Shown here piece by piece: positions 42,103-55,361 of a stretch of DNA of 64,000 nt. The translations under genes were made by a program, and so were the position numbers. The stretch spans positions 1,612,001 to 1,676,000 of the forward strand of contig NZ_CP097291.1 in assembly GCF_027595165.1 (NCBI RefSeq). The letters run 5' to 3'. Each line of letters starts with the position of its first letter. Within the stretch, counting starts at the first letter, position 1. This DNA is from Providencia sp. PROV188. GTDB taxonomy: Bacteria > Pseudomonadota > Gammaproteobacteria > Enterobacterales > Enterobacteriaceae. Under the pieces are notes generated by a model. The model was not told the DNA's origin and did no database searches. It saw nothing but the letters and a program-made list of their open reading frames with translations.

Positions 42103-42204
42103 ATGTTTCTCACCTTAATAGCGGGGGCAGGCGAGTGCTGCCCCTAATGTTTAGAAAATTGGCGCTGATTATACACAAAAACTCGTGTTTGATGAAATCA
42201 ACTC

Positions 42205-42795
42205 TTAGGCTGTGGCTTTAAAACCATGTAAGCGATTGATAGCTTTATCCATTCCATCTGATAACAGGATGTCCGTGCAGCGCACAGATTCATCAATCGC
42301 ATCATCAATAAGCTTCTGTTCTGACAGCGGAGGCTTGCCTAAAACGAACCCAACAACTTTGTTTTTATCGCCTGGATGCCCAATACCAATGCGTAAGCGG
42401 TAAAAGTTAGGGTTATTGGCAAATTTACTTTGAATATCTTTTAAGCCGTTATGTCCGCCGTTACTGCCACCGAGTTTCATTTTGGCAACACCCGGTGGTA
42501 AATCGAGCTCATCATGAGCCACTAAAATTTCATCCGGATTAATGCGATAAAAATTAGCGACCGCGGCGACGGATTTACCGCTCAAGTTCATAAAGGTGGT
42601 TGGAACCAGCAAGCGAATATCATTGCCATTAAGATTGATGCGAGCTGTATAACCAAAAAATTTAGGCTCTTCCTTTAACGATTGGTTATGGCGTTGTGCC
42701 AGTAAATCAACATACCACGCACCAGCGTTATGGCGGGTTTGCGCATATTCAGCGCCCGGATTGGCTAATCCAACAATTAATTTTATTTTACTCAC
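42205..42795 (-). CDS. pth: Peptidyl-tRNA hydrolase
   Basis: The 196-residue enzyme cleaves the ester bond of peptidyl-tRNA released from ribosomes. It has [20 protein letters not shown] with the catalytic His22, the MNLSGKSV block and [11 protein letters not shown]. The length matches E. coli Pth. It lies between ychH and ychF as in E. coli. Confidence 0.97.
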   Translation of the reverse strand: MSKIKLIVGLANPGAEYAQTRHNAGAWYVDLLAQRHNQSLKEEPKFFGYTARINLNGNDIRLLVPTTFMNLSGKSVAAVANFYRINPDEILVAHDELDLPPGVAKMKLGGSNGGHNGLKDIQSKFANNPNFYRLRIGIGHPGDKNKVVGFVLGKPPLSEQKLIDDAIDESVRCTDILLSDGMDKAINRLHGFKATA

Positions 42796-42987
42796 GGGGA
42801 CTTTTTCACTGTCAATGTATAGAAATTGGTGACTAGTTTACCTCGTGTCGGGGGGGATGTACAAAATTGTCATTGATAAGGTTGTGCTAGTGATAATTAG
42901 TTTGTGAATTATTCGTCAATACCATCATCAGTTGTTAAATTGATTAAAAGCACTTTTTGAGTAGATATCCTTAAACTCTTCTATACA

Positions 42988-43003
42988 TGTGAAGCTTATC
43001 GCA
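42988..43003 (+). promoter_or_regulatory. CRP site upstream of ychH
   Basis: TGTGA-AGCTTA-TCGCA differs from the CRP consensus by one base. Its centre lies about 41 bp before the start expected from TATACT (43024-43029), a class II arrangement. Confidence 0.6.
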
Positions 43004-43104
43004 AATAATTTTACTTAAAGAGCTATACTCTTTACATAAATATAAAGTTTTATCGAACTTTTCTTTAATGCTTGCGTATCAGTTTACTGATATTGGAGGT
43101 AGAT

Positions 43105-43377
43105 ATGAAACGGAAAATGGTTACTCTTATTGGTAATGGCTTGATGGGTTTGGGTATGGTGGTGATGGGGGGAAGCATCGGTTTAAACCTGTTTTCTCAT
43201 ATTGTTGATTTAGGGTTGTCCGATGACATCATCAATGGCTCACTGTTCGGGATCTTTATCGGTGCATTGGTTTGGTTAGTGGGCGCAAGAATGGGCGGTA
43301 AAGAGAAAGTGGAAGACCGTTACTGTTTGCTGAAACGCCAATTTCATTCCCGTAACGATAACCACCGTTACCCATAG
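43105..43377 (+). CDS. ychH: YchH family stress-response membrane protein
   Basis: The 90-residue protein has two glycine-rich membrane helices (about residues 7-28 and 43-64; GNGLMGLGMVVMGGSIG and GSLFGIFIGALVWLVGARMGG) and a basic C-terminal tail. This is the YchH pattern, a small inner-membrane protein associated with stress survival and catabolite control in E. coli. The ATG at 43105 follows GGAGG; eleven codons upstream are in frame but unlike the family. A CRP-like site is present. Confidence 0.9.
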   Translation: MKRKMVTLIGNGLMGLGMVVMGGSIGLNLFSHIVDLGLSDDIINGSLFGIFIGALVWLVGARMGGKEKVEDRYCLLKRQFHSRNDNHRYP

Positions 43378-43454
43378 TGAGTTGGGCTGAAGCTCATCAA
43401 TGGATATCCTCAATGAACAAAAATGTGTCATTGAAAAATAGGTAAAATCTAAAT

Positions 43455-43495
43455 AAGAGTGAAATTCGATATCAATGATTTCACTCTTATTTTTT
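43455..43495 (+). terminator. Terminator of ychH
   Basis: AAGAGTGAAAT (43455-43465) pairs perfectly with ATTTCACTCTT (43478-43488), followed by ATTTTTT. Confidence 0.9.
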
Positions 43496-43524
43496 GTCTA
43501 AAGCCACGATAAATGAAACCGTTC

Positions 43525-43566
43525 AAAAAAATAAAGCCCCTACGGTTGATGAACAACAGTAGGGGC
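43525..43566 (-). terminator. Second terminator downstream of prs
   Basis: GCCCCTAC (43536-43543) pairs with GTAGGGGC (43559-43566); on the minus strand it is followed by TTTATTTTTTT. Confidence 0.82.
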
Positions 43567-43666
43567 GCTACTTATAAATTTTTGTATCGTGACCACAATG
43601 AATGTGGTGCGATAAAGCACATTTCTCGCCTCAATAATTTAATGAAAAACTACTGAAACCAGCATG

Positions 43667-43691
43667 TTAAAACGGGGTCATTAAGACCCCG
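43667..43691 (-). terminator. Terminator of prs
   Basis: CGGGGTC (43673-43679) pairs with GACCCCG (43685-43691), with TTTT on the minus strand, 9 bp after the prs stop codon. Confidence 0.85.
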
Positions 43692-43699
43692 CTTTAGAA

Positions 43700-45586
<1,887 letters not shown>

Positions 45587-45590
<4 letters not shown>

Positions 45591-46258
45591 TTTTTCAGTG
45601 TCCAACTATCCATTTTTAATTTGATGATTTTATCCCCTTGCTTCAACTCCATGTGGTTCGGCAGCATCGGCGAGGTTTTGGTATCGTAAGAGAGATAATC
45701 CAATTTCCATGTTTCGCCATTGATTTTAAACGTCACGGATTTGAGCAGGTGGTTGCTATCGAGAGTATATTCAGTGGCACGCCCTGGAGAACCGACCAAC
45801 CAAGCGGTGAGATCATCAATGGGGATATCCATACCAGTTAACTGATAAATTAATTCACTTGGCACATCACTCATGTGAGTTTGCCCATCTTTCGTGGTTA
45901 ATTTGGTTAAATCAGGTTCCACACTAAGTTCCAGTTCACGCGTACCTAATGGGTTAGTCAGCAATAAACGGTATTTTTCGGGGGTATATTGCTGCCAGAA
46001 AAACTTCGCGTAAGTTTTGGTTTCTGTTCCGGTACCTTGACCGCCAATGTACACAAAGGAGCCGCGAGTTTGGTAATCACGCAGTTCAACCACTTGTGAT
46101 TGGTGGGCTTTCCACTGCGCATCCGTTGAAGATGAAGTGCCTTTCGTAGTGTCTTGAGATGTGGTCACACAGGCAGTCAGCAGCAGGCAGGAAAGGGGCA
46201 TTAATCGCCAAAAGTTTCTGGCTGGGCGCATAAACGACAGAGCTGAAGAAAGTTGCAT
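45587..46258 (-). CDS. lolB: Outer-membrane lipoprotein receptor LolB
   Basis: The 223-residue protein receives lipoproteins from LolA and inserts them into the outer membrane. It has a lipoprotein signal ending LLTAC and the LolB blocks [25 protein letters not shown] and [14 protein letters not shown]. The ATG at 46258 follows GAGAACC; a later ATG (46231) would give a shorter, equally functional signal. It overlaps ispE by 4 bp and is divergent from hemA. Confidence 0.93.
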
Positions 46259-46479
46259 ATCGGTTCTCAAAAGGTAATTTTCAGGAATATTGCGCTAATC
46301 TGCAGTGGTTATCAATGAAAACATACTAAAAAATAGGGAATTTGCTTTCTGTGCCAAATAGCGGCATCCTTGATGCATCTTATTGATATTGATATCAGAC
46401 AGTCCGATAATCAACGTAAATTTTGGTGTGCATCATCTTTCTGATTGTTGATGATAGGCTACCCGTAGAAACAGACGCG

Positions 46480-46507
46480 TTAATCATCTACAATATACGC
46501 ATATAAA
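46480..46507 (+). promoter_or_regulatory. Candidate hemA promoter
   Basis: TTAATC (46480-46485), 16-bp spacer, TATAAA (46502-46507). Transcription would start near 46514 and give a leader of about 75 nt containing the RyhB complement. Confidence 0.35.
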
Positions 46508-46553
46508 TCGCAGTAATGAGCTAGGTCACTAGTATCATGCTGACAAATAAATT

Positions 46554-46570
46554 AGCAATGTGAGCAATGT
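46554..46570 (+). promoter_or_regulatory. Perfect 17-nt RyhB complement in the hemA leader
   Basis: AGCAATGTGAGCAATGT in the hemA leader, 19-35 nt before the ATG, is identical to plus-strand bases 17964-17980. The RyhB RNA is read from the opposite strand there, so it can pair with all 17 bases. The site contains a tandem duplication of GCAATGTGA (46555-46572). RyhB bound here would sit next to the ribosome landing area. Confidence 0.72.
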
Positions 46571-46588
46571 GAGTAAGTCGTAAGCACA

Positions 46589-47851
46589 ATGACCCTATTA
46601 GCCTTAGGCATTAATCATAAAACAGCACCAGTGGCTTTGCGTGAGCAAGTCGCTTTTGGTCCTGAAAAAATCGACCACGCACTTGAGGAGTTACTGAAAC
46701 AGCCTCAAGTGAGTGGCGGCGTTGTGCTGTCTACCTGTAACCGAACTGAACTGTATCTTAGCCTTGAATCCCAAGAAAAAGCGCAGGAGCAGTTAACTAA
46801 ATGGTTATGTGATTTTCACGGGATCACCGCCAAAGATCTACAACCTAGCCTTTATTGGCACCAAGATGCGCGCGCAGTTAGCCATCTTATGCGTGTGGCA
46901 AGTGGGCTAGATTCGTTGGTTCTTGGTGAGCCTCAAATTCTCGGTCAAGTGAAAAAGGCGTTTGCGCTTTCGCAAGATAATCATTCTCTATCTAGCGAAT
47001 TAGAGCGCTTATTCCAAAAATCGTTTTCCGTGGCTAAACGTGTACGAACTGAAACTGATATCGGTGCGAATGCGGTCTCTGTCGCTTTTGCGGCTTGTAC
47101 ACTGGCGAGACAGATTTTCGAATCACTCAAACATTTGAATATTTTGTTAGTCGGTGCAGGGGAAACCATCGAATTAGTCGCTCGTCATTTGCGTGAGCAT
47201 GGCGTGCAAAAAATGATGATAGCTAACCGAACGCTAGAACGTGCAGAACTTCTAGCCAAAGAAGTGAACGCGCAAGTTATCTCATTAGCCGATATCGATA
47301 ATCGTTTAGCTGAAGCGGATATTGTGATTAGTTCAACGGCTAGCCCGCTGCCAATTATTGGTAAAGGGATGGTCGAGCGTGCGATGAAAGCACGCCGTAG
47401 TAAACCTATGTTATTGATTGATATCGCAGTTCCTCGTGATATCGAGCAGGATGTAGAAAAACTTAGAGATGTTTATCTCTACACTGTTGATGATCTGGAA
47501 TCCATCATTGCCCAAAACTTGGCGCAACGTAAAGCCGCCGCGGTTGAAGCGGAATTTATTGTTGAGCAAGAAAGCGGTCATTTTATGGATTGGTTGCGCT
47601 CACAAGCCGGAGTCTCTACAATTCGCGAATACAGAGAGCAGGCGGAAGCAATTCGGGCAAGTATGACCGAAAAAGCACTTGCAGCCATTGCCCAAGGTGC
47701 CAACCCTGAGCAAGTGATTATGCAGCTATCACAACAGTTAACCAACCGCCTGATCCACGCTCCGACTAAATCTTTGCAGCAAGCTGCGGGAAATGGGGAT
47801 GTTGAGCGTCTAAATCTACTTAGGGACAGCTTAGGGCTGGACCATCAATAA
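46589..47851 (+). CDS. hemA: Glutamyl-tRNA reductase
   Basis: The 420-residue enzyme reduces glutamyl-tRNA to glutamate-1-semialdehyde with NADPH, the first committed step of haem synthesis. The catalytic Cys50 is in STCNRTELY, and the NADPH domain has [15 protein letters not shown]. The N-terminus [20 protein letters not shown] matches E. coli. The ribosome site is weak. The leader has a perfect RyhB complement, suggesting iron control. prfA follows after 31 bp, as in E. coli. Confidence 0.97.
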   Translation: MTLLALGINHKTAPVALREQVAFGPEKIDHALEELLKQPQVSGGVVLSTCNRTELYLSLESQEKAQEQLTKWLCDFHGITAKDLQPSLYWHQDARAVSHLMRVASGLDSLVLGEPQILGQVKKAFALSQDNHSLSSELERLFQKSFSVAKRVRTETDIGANAVSVAFAACTLARQIFESLKHLNILLVGAGETIELVARHLREHGVQKMMIANRTLERAELLAKEVNAQVISLADIDNRLAEADIVISSTASPLPIIGKGMVERAMKARRSKPMLLIDIAVPRDIEQDVEKLRDVYLYTVDDLESIIAQNLAQRKAAAVEAEFIVEQESGHFMDWLRSQAGVSTIREYREQAEAIRASMTEKALAAIAQGANPEQVIMQLSQQLTNRLIHAPTKSLQQAAGNGDVERLNLLRDSLGLDHQ

Positions 47852-47882
47852 CCACTTTTTAATCATAGGTCTGATATAACGA

Positions 47883-48965
47883 ATGAAGCCTTCTATTGTC
47901 GCAAAACTAGAAGCATTACAAGAACGCTACGAAGAAATTGAAGCGCACCTTGCTGATGCGGGTGTGATTGCTGATCAAGACCGTTTTCGTGCTTTATCAA
48001 AAGAATATGCTCAGTTAACGGATGTCGCGAAGTGTTTTACTGCGTGGCGCACCGTTCAGGATGATATCGAAACAGCACAAATGCTGTTAGATGACCCTGA
48101 AATGAAAGAGATGGCTCAAGAAGAGTTAAAAGAAGCCAAAGAGCGCAATGAAGAGCTAGAGCAACAATTGCAATTGTTGTTACTTCCAAAAGATCCTGAT
48201 GATGAATATAACTGCTTTGTGGAAATCCGCGCGGGCGCGGGTGGCGATGAAGCGGCAATTTTTGCGGGTGATTTATTCCGTATGTACAGCCGTTATGCGG
48301 AAAGTAACCGCTGGCGCGTTGAACTGATGAGCACCAGTGATGGTGAGCACGGTGGATACAAAGAAGTTATCGCAAAAATTTCGGGTGATAGCGTATATGG
48401 TCGCTTGAAGTTTGAATCCGGTGGTCACCGCGTACAACGTGTTCCTGAGACGGAATCACAAGGCCGTATTCATACCTCCGCATGTACTATTGCTATTTTA
48501 CCTGAACTGCCAGAAGCGGAATTACCGGAAATTAGCCCAGCGGACTTACGTATTGATACATTCCGTTCATCGGGCGCGGGTGGTCAGCACGTTAACACCA
48601 CCGATTCGGCAATTCGTATTACCCACTTACCAACGGGGATTGTGGTTGAATGTCAGGATGAACGTTCACAACACAAAAACAAAGCGAAAGCGATGTCTGT
48701 GTTGGGTGCACGTATTCGCCAAGCTGAAATGGATAAACGCCATGCAGCGGAAGCCTCTGAACGCCGTAACTTATTAGGTTCCGGTGACCGTTCTGACCGT
48801 ATTCGTACTTATAATTTTCCACAAGGTCGAGTCACTGATCACCGTATCAACCTCACGCTGTACCGTTTGGATGAAGTGATGGAAGGAAAACTGGATGCAT
48901 TAATTCAGCCTATCATCAACGAATATCAAGCTGATCAGCTTTCTGCTTTATCTGAGCAGGACTAA
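47883..48965 (+). CDS. prfA: Peptide chain release factor 1
   Basis: The 360-residue protein ends translation at UAA and UAG. It has the GGQ motif (residues 233-235) that triggers peptide release and a PxT-type recognition tripeptide PET (188-190). The length matches E. coli RF1. Its last base is shared with the prmC start (TAATG). PrmC methylates the Gln of GGQ, so the two genes are functionally coupled. Confidence 0.97.
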   Translation: MKPSIVAKLEALQERYEEIEAHLADAGVIADQDRFRALSKEYAQLTDVAKCFTAWRTVQDDIETAQMLLDDPEMKEMAQEELKEAKERNEELEQQLQLLLLPKDPDDEYNCFVEIRAGAGGDEAAIFAGDLFRMYSRYAESNRWRVELMSTSDGEHGGYKEVIAKISGDSVYGRLKFESGGHRVQRVPETESQGRIHTSACTIAILPELPEAELPEISPADLRIDTFRSSGAGGQHVNTTDSAIRITHLPTGIVVECQDERSQHKNKAKAMSVLGARIRQAEMDKRHAAEASERRNLLGSGDRSDRIRTYNFPQGRVTDHRINLTLYRLDEVMEGKLDALIQPIINEYQADQLSALSEQD

Positions 48966-49798
48966 TGCGTTATAGCGAATGGTTACAGCAGGCAGTCGTC
49001 AGACTGTCTGCCAGTGATAGCGCTAAACGAGATGCGCAGATCCTGTTGCAGCATATGACAGGGCGCAGTCGTACTTACATCCTCGCTTTCGATGAAACCG
49101 AACTAACTCCCCACGAACAGCAACAATTAGAAGCGCTATTAGCCCGTCGTGAACAAGGAGAGCCGATTGCCTACATTGTGGGTGAACGCGAGTTCTGGTC
49201 ACTGCCGCTATATGTATCCCCCGCAACCTTGATCCCGCGTCCAGATACCGAATGCCTTGTTGAGCAAGCGTTAGCACGCCTTCCTCAAGACGCGTGTCGT
49301 ATTTTGGATCTTGGCACAGGAACGGGGGCTATTGGGTTAGCCTTGGCGTCAGAGTTACCCAATAGTCGCGTAACGGGCGTGGATTTTAACCCCGATGCGG
49401 TGGCGTTAGCGCAACGAAATCAACAACGTTTAGCCATTACAAATATTCAGTTCTCACAAAGTGATTGGTTTACTTCACTACCAAATGAACTATTTGATAT
49501 GATTGTGAGTAATCCACCTTATATTGATGAGAGTGATATTCACTTGAGTCAAGGTGATGTGCGTTTTGAACCATCAACGGCGTTGATTGCTGATGAGGAT
49601 GGTTTTTCAGATTTAGCACACATTATTGCCACATCAAAACAATACCTAAAACAACAAGGGTGGCTGCTGCTTGAGCATGGTTGGCAGCAAGGTTTAACAG
49701 TGCGAGAGCTGTTTAATGAAAATGGGTACACCAATGTCGAGACCTGTCTGGATTATGGTGGTAAAGAGCGAATTTCCCTTGGCCAATGGAATGGTTAA
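48965..49798 (+). CDS. prmC: Release factor glutamine methyltransferase
   Basis: The 277-residue SAM-dependent enzyme methylates the GGQ glutamine of RF1 and RF2. It has the SAM motif ILDLGTGTGAIGLALA and the substrate motif NPPY (in MIVSNPPYID). The start overlaps the prfA stop by one base. Confidence 0.97.
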   Translation: MRYSEWLQQAVVRLSASDSAKRDAQILLQHMTGRSRTYILAFDETELTPHEQQQLEALLARREQGEPIAYIVGEREFWSLPLYVSPATLIPRPDTECLVEQALARLPQDACRILDLGTGTGAIGLALASELPNSRVTGVDFNPDAVALAQRNQQRLAITNIQFSQSDWFTSLPNELFDMIVSNPPYIDESDIHLSQGDVRFEPSTALIADEDGFSDLAHIIATSKQYLKQQGWLLLEHGWQQGLTVRELFNENGYTNVETCLDYGGKERISLGQWNG

Positions 49799-49822
49799 GC
49801 GGGCAATTGCAGTGGAATTGTA

Positions 49823-50632
49823 ATGAAAACAATAGCAAATATTGAGTTTAATCAGCTACCGTTAAGTGAAGGCATTATGATGGTTTCTAACATCATTCGC
49901 GCCGATTTTCCCTTTATGCAGGTACAAACGCAATTAGATGATTTAGTCACTAAAGCGCGTGCAGCGATAGATTTGACGGCGGATAACCAGTCAAAGATAG
50001 AACAGCTGATTGCACTGTTTTATAGTGAGTGGAAATTTGGTGCGGCGCACGGTGTTTACGCGCTATCTGATATGCTGTGGCTGGATAAGGTTTTAGCCTC
50101 TAAGCAAGGTACTCCAGTCTCTCTTGGCTCAATTTTCTTATTTATTGCTGAACAGCTCGATTTAGAGATTGAAGCTGCAATTTTCCCGACTCAATTACTT
50201 TTTGTCTCGACAAAACGAGATGGTTCTCAGTGGTTTATTAACCCTGTTAGCGGTGAAACCTTATCCCAACACACACTAACTATGTGGCTAAAAGGAACTG
50301 TTGACCCATACTCGGAATTCATCTTTGATGAATTGGACGTGGCTGAACATAGCGTTATTGTTCGCAAAATTTTCGACACGCTAAAAGCGGCGCTGATGGA
50401 AGAGAAAAAAATGGAGATGGCATTAAAAGTCTGTGAGACATTGCTGATCCTCGATCCTGAAGACCCTTATGAAATCCGCGACCGAGGGCTTATCCTCGCG
50501 CATTTAGATTGTAACCATGTGGCGCTGAGTGACCTTAACTATTTTGTTGAGCATTGCCCAGAAGACCCTGTGTCGGAAATGATTAAAATTCAAATTTATT
50601 CGCTGGATAACCTTCCAGTTGTACTGCATTGA
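49823..50632 (+). CDS. sirB1: SirB1 family protein
   Basis: The 269-residue protein has a transglutaminase-like SirB1 N-domain and C-terminal TPR-like helices (ALKVCETLLILDPEDPYEIRDRGLILAHLDC). It lies in the conserved hemA-prfA-prmC-sirB1-kdsA order. E. coli has sirB2 between prmC and sirB1; it is absent here. The biochemical function is unknown. Confidence 0.9.
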   Translation: MKTIANIEFNQLPLSEGIMMVSNIIRADFPFMQVQTQLDDLVTKARAAIDLTADNQSKIEQLIALFYSEWKFGAAHGVYALSDMLWLDKVLASKQGTPVSLGSIFLFIAEQLDLEIEAAIFPTQLLFVSTKRDGSQWFINPVSGETLSQHTLTMWLKGTVDPYSEFIFDELDVAEHSVIVRKIFDTLKAALMEEKKMEMALKVCETLLILDPEDPYEIRDRGLILAHLDCNHVALSDLNYFVEHCPEDPVSEMIKIQIYSLDNLPVVLH

Positions 50633-50636
50633 TTAA

Positions 50637-51530
<894 letters not shown>

Positions 51531-51542
51531 TTATCGCTTCAA

Positions 51543-52445
51543 ATGCAATTAAATGATGTTGTTTCCATGTTCGGCGCTGATCTCCAGCGCCGATATGGTG
51601 AAAAAATTCATAAAGTCACCTTACATGGTGGCTTTAGCTGCCCAAACCGTGATGGCACGTTGGGGCGAGGTGGCTGCACCTTTTGTAATGTGTCATCCTT
51701 CAGTGATGAAAAACAGTCTGAACAACCCATTACCCTTCAAATCCAGCAACAAATTTCCCGAATCTCTCGAGCCAATCGCTATTTGGCGTATTTCCAAGCC
51801 TATACCAGTACATACGACGAAGTATATCGTTTAAAACAGCTGTATGAAGAAGCGCTGCAACAGGCCGATATGGTTGGCTTATGCGTAGGCACTCGCCCTG
51901 ATTGTGTGCCTGACGCGGTGTTATCTTTACTGGCGGATTATCGCCAGCAAGGTTATGAGATTTGGCTAGAACTTGGCTTACAAACTGCTCACGACAAAAC
52001 ATTGCACCGTATTAATCGCGGTCATGATTTTGCTGCCTATCAAGCGACCACCCAAAAAGCCCGTGCGCTGGGAATCAAGGTTTGTACTCATTTGATTTGC
52101 GGCCTGCCAAATGAAAATGCGGCAATGAATATGCAGACGTTAGAGGCGGTTTTGGCGTGTGGTACAGACGGTATAAAACTGCATCCACTGCATATTGTTG
52201 AGGGCAGCATTATGGCAAAAAGTTGGCGAGTGGGTCGCATAGACACCCTATCTTTAGAAGAATATACCGCAACTGCGGGGGAGATGATCCGCCATACGCC
52301 AACGGATATTCTGTACCATCGTATCAGTGCCAGTGCGAGAAAACCGACTCTATTAGCCCCACAATGGTGTGAAAATCGTTGGGTAGGCATGAACAGTTTG
52401 TACCAGTATTTGCTCGCTAATGGTGGGCAAGGCTCTGCGTTATAG
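51543..52445 (+). CDS. yhcC: TIGR01212-family radical SAM protein (YhcC)
   Basis: The 300-residue protein has the radical-SAM cluster region CPNRDGTLGRGGCTFC and the following ELGLQTAHDKTLHRINRGHD block, and matches E. coli YhcC from its first residue. It binds [4Fe-4S] and SAM; the substrate is unknown. In E. coli yhcC is in another region (near gltB), so its place 12 bp after kdsA is lineage-specific. The ribosome site is weak, so it may rely on coupling with kdsA. Confidence 0.92.
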   Translation: MQLNDVVSMFGADLQRRYGEKIHKVTLHGGFSCPNRDGTLGRGGCTFCNVSSFSDEKQSEQPITLQIQQQISRISRANRYLAYFQAYTSTYDEVYRLKQLYEEALQQADMVGLCVGTRPDCVPDAVLSLLADYRQQGYEIWLELGLQTAHDKTLHRINRGHDFAAYQATTQKARALGIKVCTHLICGLPNENAAMNMQTLEAVLACGTDGIKLHPLHIVEGSIMAKSWRVGRIDTLSLEEYTATAGEMIRHTPTDILYHRISASARKPTLLAPQWCENRWVGMNSLYQYLLANGGQGSAL

Positions 52446-52517
52446 CGTTTCAAGAACCGTTTTAAAAATATCATTTATTCATACGAATTCACTTTTATAA
52501 ATAATAATAAGGCATCT

Positions 52518-53270
52518 ATGTACCCAATCCTCTCTGTTATTAAAAATACCAGCCGCCAATTTTGCTTAGGTGCGGTGGGTTTAATGTTCTCACTACATTC
52601 AATGGCGCAATACGATATTACGCCTGAAGATAAGAAAATATTTGAACAGACCAAAACAGCGGCTCAAAACAATGACGCTAAAGCGCAATATGAATTAGCT
52701 GGAATGTATTTGTCGGGAATTGGTGTATTACAAAACCAAAACAATGCCAAGTTATGGGCAGAAAAATCAGCACAAGCAGGCAATGCAGATGCGTATTCAT
52801 TATTGGCGGATATTACGTTAATTAGTGGGGACAGAACGTTTACTGAGGAATTTGTCAAAGCCCGTGAATATGCGACTAAAGCCGTTGCTGGTGGGAGTAT
52901 TCGAGGGAAGATAAGTTTAGCAGAAACGTTGATTACACCTGAGTCAGGTGATGTTGATTACCCGCGCGCCATTACGCTACTTGAGGAAGTCAGTGCGTTA
53001 AATGATAAAGATTATTTTAATGCGCCTTTATGGTTAGGCATCATTTATTATGATGGTAATGGGGTGCCACAAGATGAGAAAAAAGCCTTGGAATGGTTTG
53101 CGAAAGCCGATGCATTAACCTTCGCTGGCTTTGCAGAAGGTATGGCTTCATTTCAATTTAATGATGGTAACAATGGTGCAGTCAGAGATGACGAGCAGAA
53201 AGCGACAAAACTCCGTGCGATGGCTTGTGAATTAGGTAAAACCGAAGGTAATGAAATGTACTGTTACTGA
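52518..53270 (+). CDS. Sel1-repeat protein, exported
   Basis: The 250-residue protein has an N-terminal hydrophobic segment (about residues 14-30, ending SMA-Q) that acts as a signal peptide. At least three Sel1/TPR-like repeats follow (AKAQYELAGMYLSGIGV, ADAYSLLADITL, APLWLGIIYYDGNGVPQDEKKALEWFAKAD). Such proteins mediate protein-protein contacts; a specific role is unknown. It is probably periplasmic. Confidence 0.85.
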   Translation: MYPILSVIKNTSRQFCLGAVGLMFSLHSMAQYDITPEDKKIFEQTKTAAQNNDAKAQYELAGMYLSGIGVLQNQNNAKLWAEKSAQAGNADAYSLLADITLISGDRTFTEEFVKAREYATKAVAGGSIRGKISLAETLITPESGDVDYPRAITLLEEVSALNDKDYFNAPLWLGIIYYDGNGVPQDEKKALEWFAKADALTFAGFAEGMASFQFNDGNNGAVRDDEQKATKLRAMACELGKTEGNEMYCY

Positions 53271-53293
53271 TTTTTAGCGTACATGATGGAATT

Positions 53294-53330
53294 AAAAATG
53301 CCGCCCTTGTTAAGTCAGTGCGGCATTTTT
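53294..53330. terminator. Bidirectional terminator between the Sel1 gene and dauA
   Basis: AAAAATGCCGC (53294-53304) pairs perfectly with GCGGCATTTTT (53320-53330). Confidence 0.92.
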
Positions 53331-53365
53331 ATTGTCAGCGTTAAGTTAATAACACGGTAGCACTG

Positions 53366-55081
53366 TTATGACTGAAGCTGCTTTTTATTTTCCTGGATCT
53401 GATGAACTTCTTCTAATGCACTTTTCAGTGAATTTTGGAAGCTCAGCACGCCATCAATCGGACGAACATTGGCACGCGCTAATGTTTTCAGTGGTTGGAA
53501 TGGAATATCGCACACAATAATGTGGGTGTCTTTACGAACGATATCAATAAATTTATGGAAAGCTTCTAGCCCCCCTGCATCAAATACAGGTACGGCATCC
53601 CACTGCATCACAATTGTTTCATAACCGTGACTTTTTATCCGTAGTTCATCAAAAATACGCTCTGCGGCAGCAAAGAATAGAGGACCATTCACTCGCACAA
53701 CCAGCAGGCTTTTATCTTCTTGAGTCTCTGGTAGTTGGGTTACTCGTGTCATATTGGCAATTCGGCGCATAAACAGCAGTGATGCGATAACAATTCCGAC
53801 AGTGATAGCAATAACCATGTCAAATAGGACAGTCAATGACATACACAGCAGTAAAACAATAATGTCATCTTTTGGCGCGCGGCGGATCAACGTAAACACT
53901 TTGCCAGCGGCACTCATATTCCACGCCACAATTAGTAGCAGTGAGGACATAGCAGCGAGCGGTAAATAGGAGAGCAATGGTGCAAGAATAAGCAAGGTCA
54001 GCAATACTAAAATAGAGTGCACAATAGCCGATATAGGGGATGTTGCACCAGCGCGGACGTTTGCAGCCGAACGGGCAATCGCCGCGGTTGCGGTGATCCC
54101 TCCAAAGAATGGGGCGGCAATATTCCCTAATCCCTGACCAATAAGCTCACTATTGGAATGGTGTTTTTTCCCCGTCATGTTGTCGAGCACGACGGCACAC
54201 AATAGGGATTCAATTGCACCAAGAACAGCCATTGACAAAGCGGCAGGCATCAATGCGGTGATCATCGACCAACTGATGGGCGCACTACCCGGTAACTCCC
54301 AAGGCAACATAAACTGCGGCAGAATAGGCGGAATACCGTTACCTTGAGTTCCATCCGGTAATAAATAGCTAAATTTAGAACCGATAGTTTCTACCTGAAT
54401 ATCAAACAGGGTTAGCACCCACATGATCAGGGTGCCGACAATAATTGCAGGCAAGTGTCCCGGTAGGCGAACTTTGAGTTTAGGCCAGAAAACCAGCACT
54501 AATAAAGTCGCAAGCCCAATCAAGGTGTCACTGTATTGTAGGGTTGGAAATGCTTTAGACAGCGCAATCACTTTATCGACATAGTTTTCAGGAACATGCT
54601 CCATGTGCAGACCAAAAAAATCTTTGATTTGCATGGTCGCAATCGTAATCGCAATCCCCGACGTGAAGCCAAGCGTGACGGATACAGGAATATATTCGAT
54701 AAATTTACCGAAGCGAGCAAAACCCATCGCCAGCAAGATAATCCCTGACATCAATGTCGCGACTAATAAGCCACTAAGCCCGTATTGTTGGGATACGGGG
54801 TATAAGATAACCACAAAGGCCGCAGTTGGACCAGAAACGCTGTAACGGGAACCACCCGAAATTGCAATGACAATCCCCGCAATGGCAGCGGTGTAAAGAC
54901 CATATTGAGGTGGAACACCACTGGCTATAGCGAGTGCCATAGCCAGTGGAATTGCAATAATCCCAACGGTAATACCCGCAATTAAATCCTTCATAAATCG
55001 GGCTGCGGTGTATTTCTCTTTCCAACAGGAATCAATCAATGCGCTAAAAGGACGCAATCTATTAATATTTTTTGTACTCAT
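53366..55081 (-). CDS. dauA: SulP-family C4-dicarboxylate transporter DauA
   Basis: The 571-residue protein has the SulP membrane domain (about residues 30-430; [25 protein letters not shown], then the [14 protein letters not shown] core) and a C-terminal STAS domain (about 455-555). It transports succinate and other C4-dicarboxylates. The ATG at 55081 follows TAGGG; 24 upstream codons do not fit. In E. coli dauA lies between ychH and prs, so it has moved about 10 kb within this block. Confidence 0.92.
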   Translation of the reverse strand: MSTKNINRLRPFSALIDSCWKEKYTAARFMKDLIAGITVGIIAIPLAMALAIASGVPPQYGLYTAAIAGIVIAISGGSRYSVSGPTAAFVVILYPVSQQYGLSGLLVATLMSGIILLAMGFARFGKFIEYIPVSVTLGFTSGIAITIATMQIKDFFGLHMEHVPENYVDKVIALSKAFPTLQYSDTLIGLATLLVLVFWPKLKVRLPGHLPAIIVGTLIMWVLTLFDIQVETIGSKFSYLLPDGTQGNGIPPILPQFMLPWELPGSAPISWSMITALMPAALSMAVLGAIESLLCAVVLDNMTGKKHHSNSELIGQGLGNIAAPFFGGITATAAIARSAANVRAGATSPISAIVHSILVLLTLLILAPLLSYLPLAAMSSLLLIVAWNMSAAGKVFTLIRRAPKDDIIVLLLCMSLTVLFDMVIAITVGIVIASLLFMRRIANMTRVTQLPETQEDKSLLVVRVNGPLFFAAAERIFDELRIKSHGYETIVMQWDAVPVFDAGGLEAFHKFIDIVRKDTHIIVCDIPFQPLKTLARANVRPIDGVLSFQNSLKSALEEVHQIQENKKQLQS

Positions 55082-55361
55082 TAAAACCCTACCAAAATAA
55101 CAGGGTGAAAAATAAACGAAATGAAGGTATGAGGATACGCCTAACTGAATCAAAAAAATGTGTTATTTATCAATGAAACTACAATTATCATAACGTTTTC
55201 AGTATCAAAAGTAAAAAAGCGTTATTTACTCCGTTAAATATCATTAAACGTATTTAAAATAATTATTAACTATCGATTTGCTATTTTAAACAGCAATTTA
55301 AAAGGTGTGATAATTAATTAATAGTCAATTTACCGTTTATTTAAATACCACCCAAAACAAA

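Larger units (their letters stand above)
43378..43699. other. Convergent intergenic region with three terminators
   Basis: The 322 bp between ychH and prs hold the ychH terminator and two hairpins reading on the minus strand for prs. No gene is seen. Confidence 0.7.
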
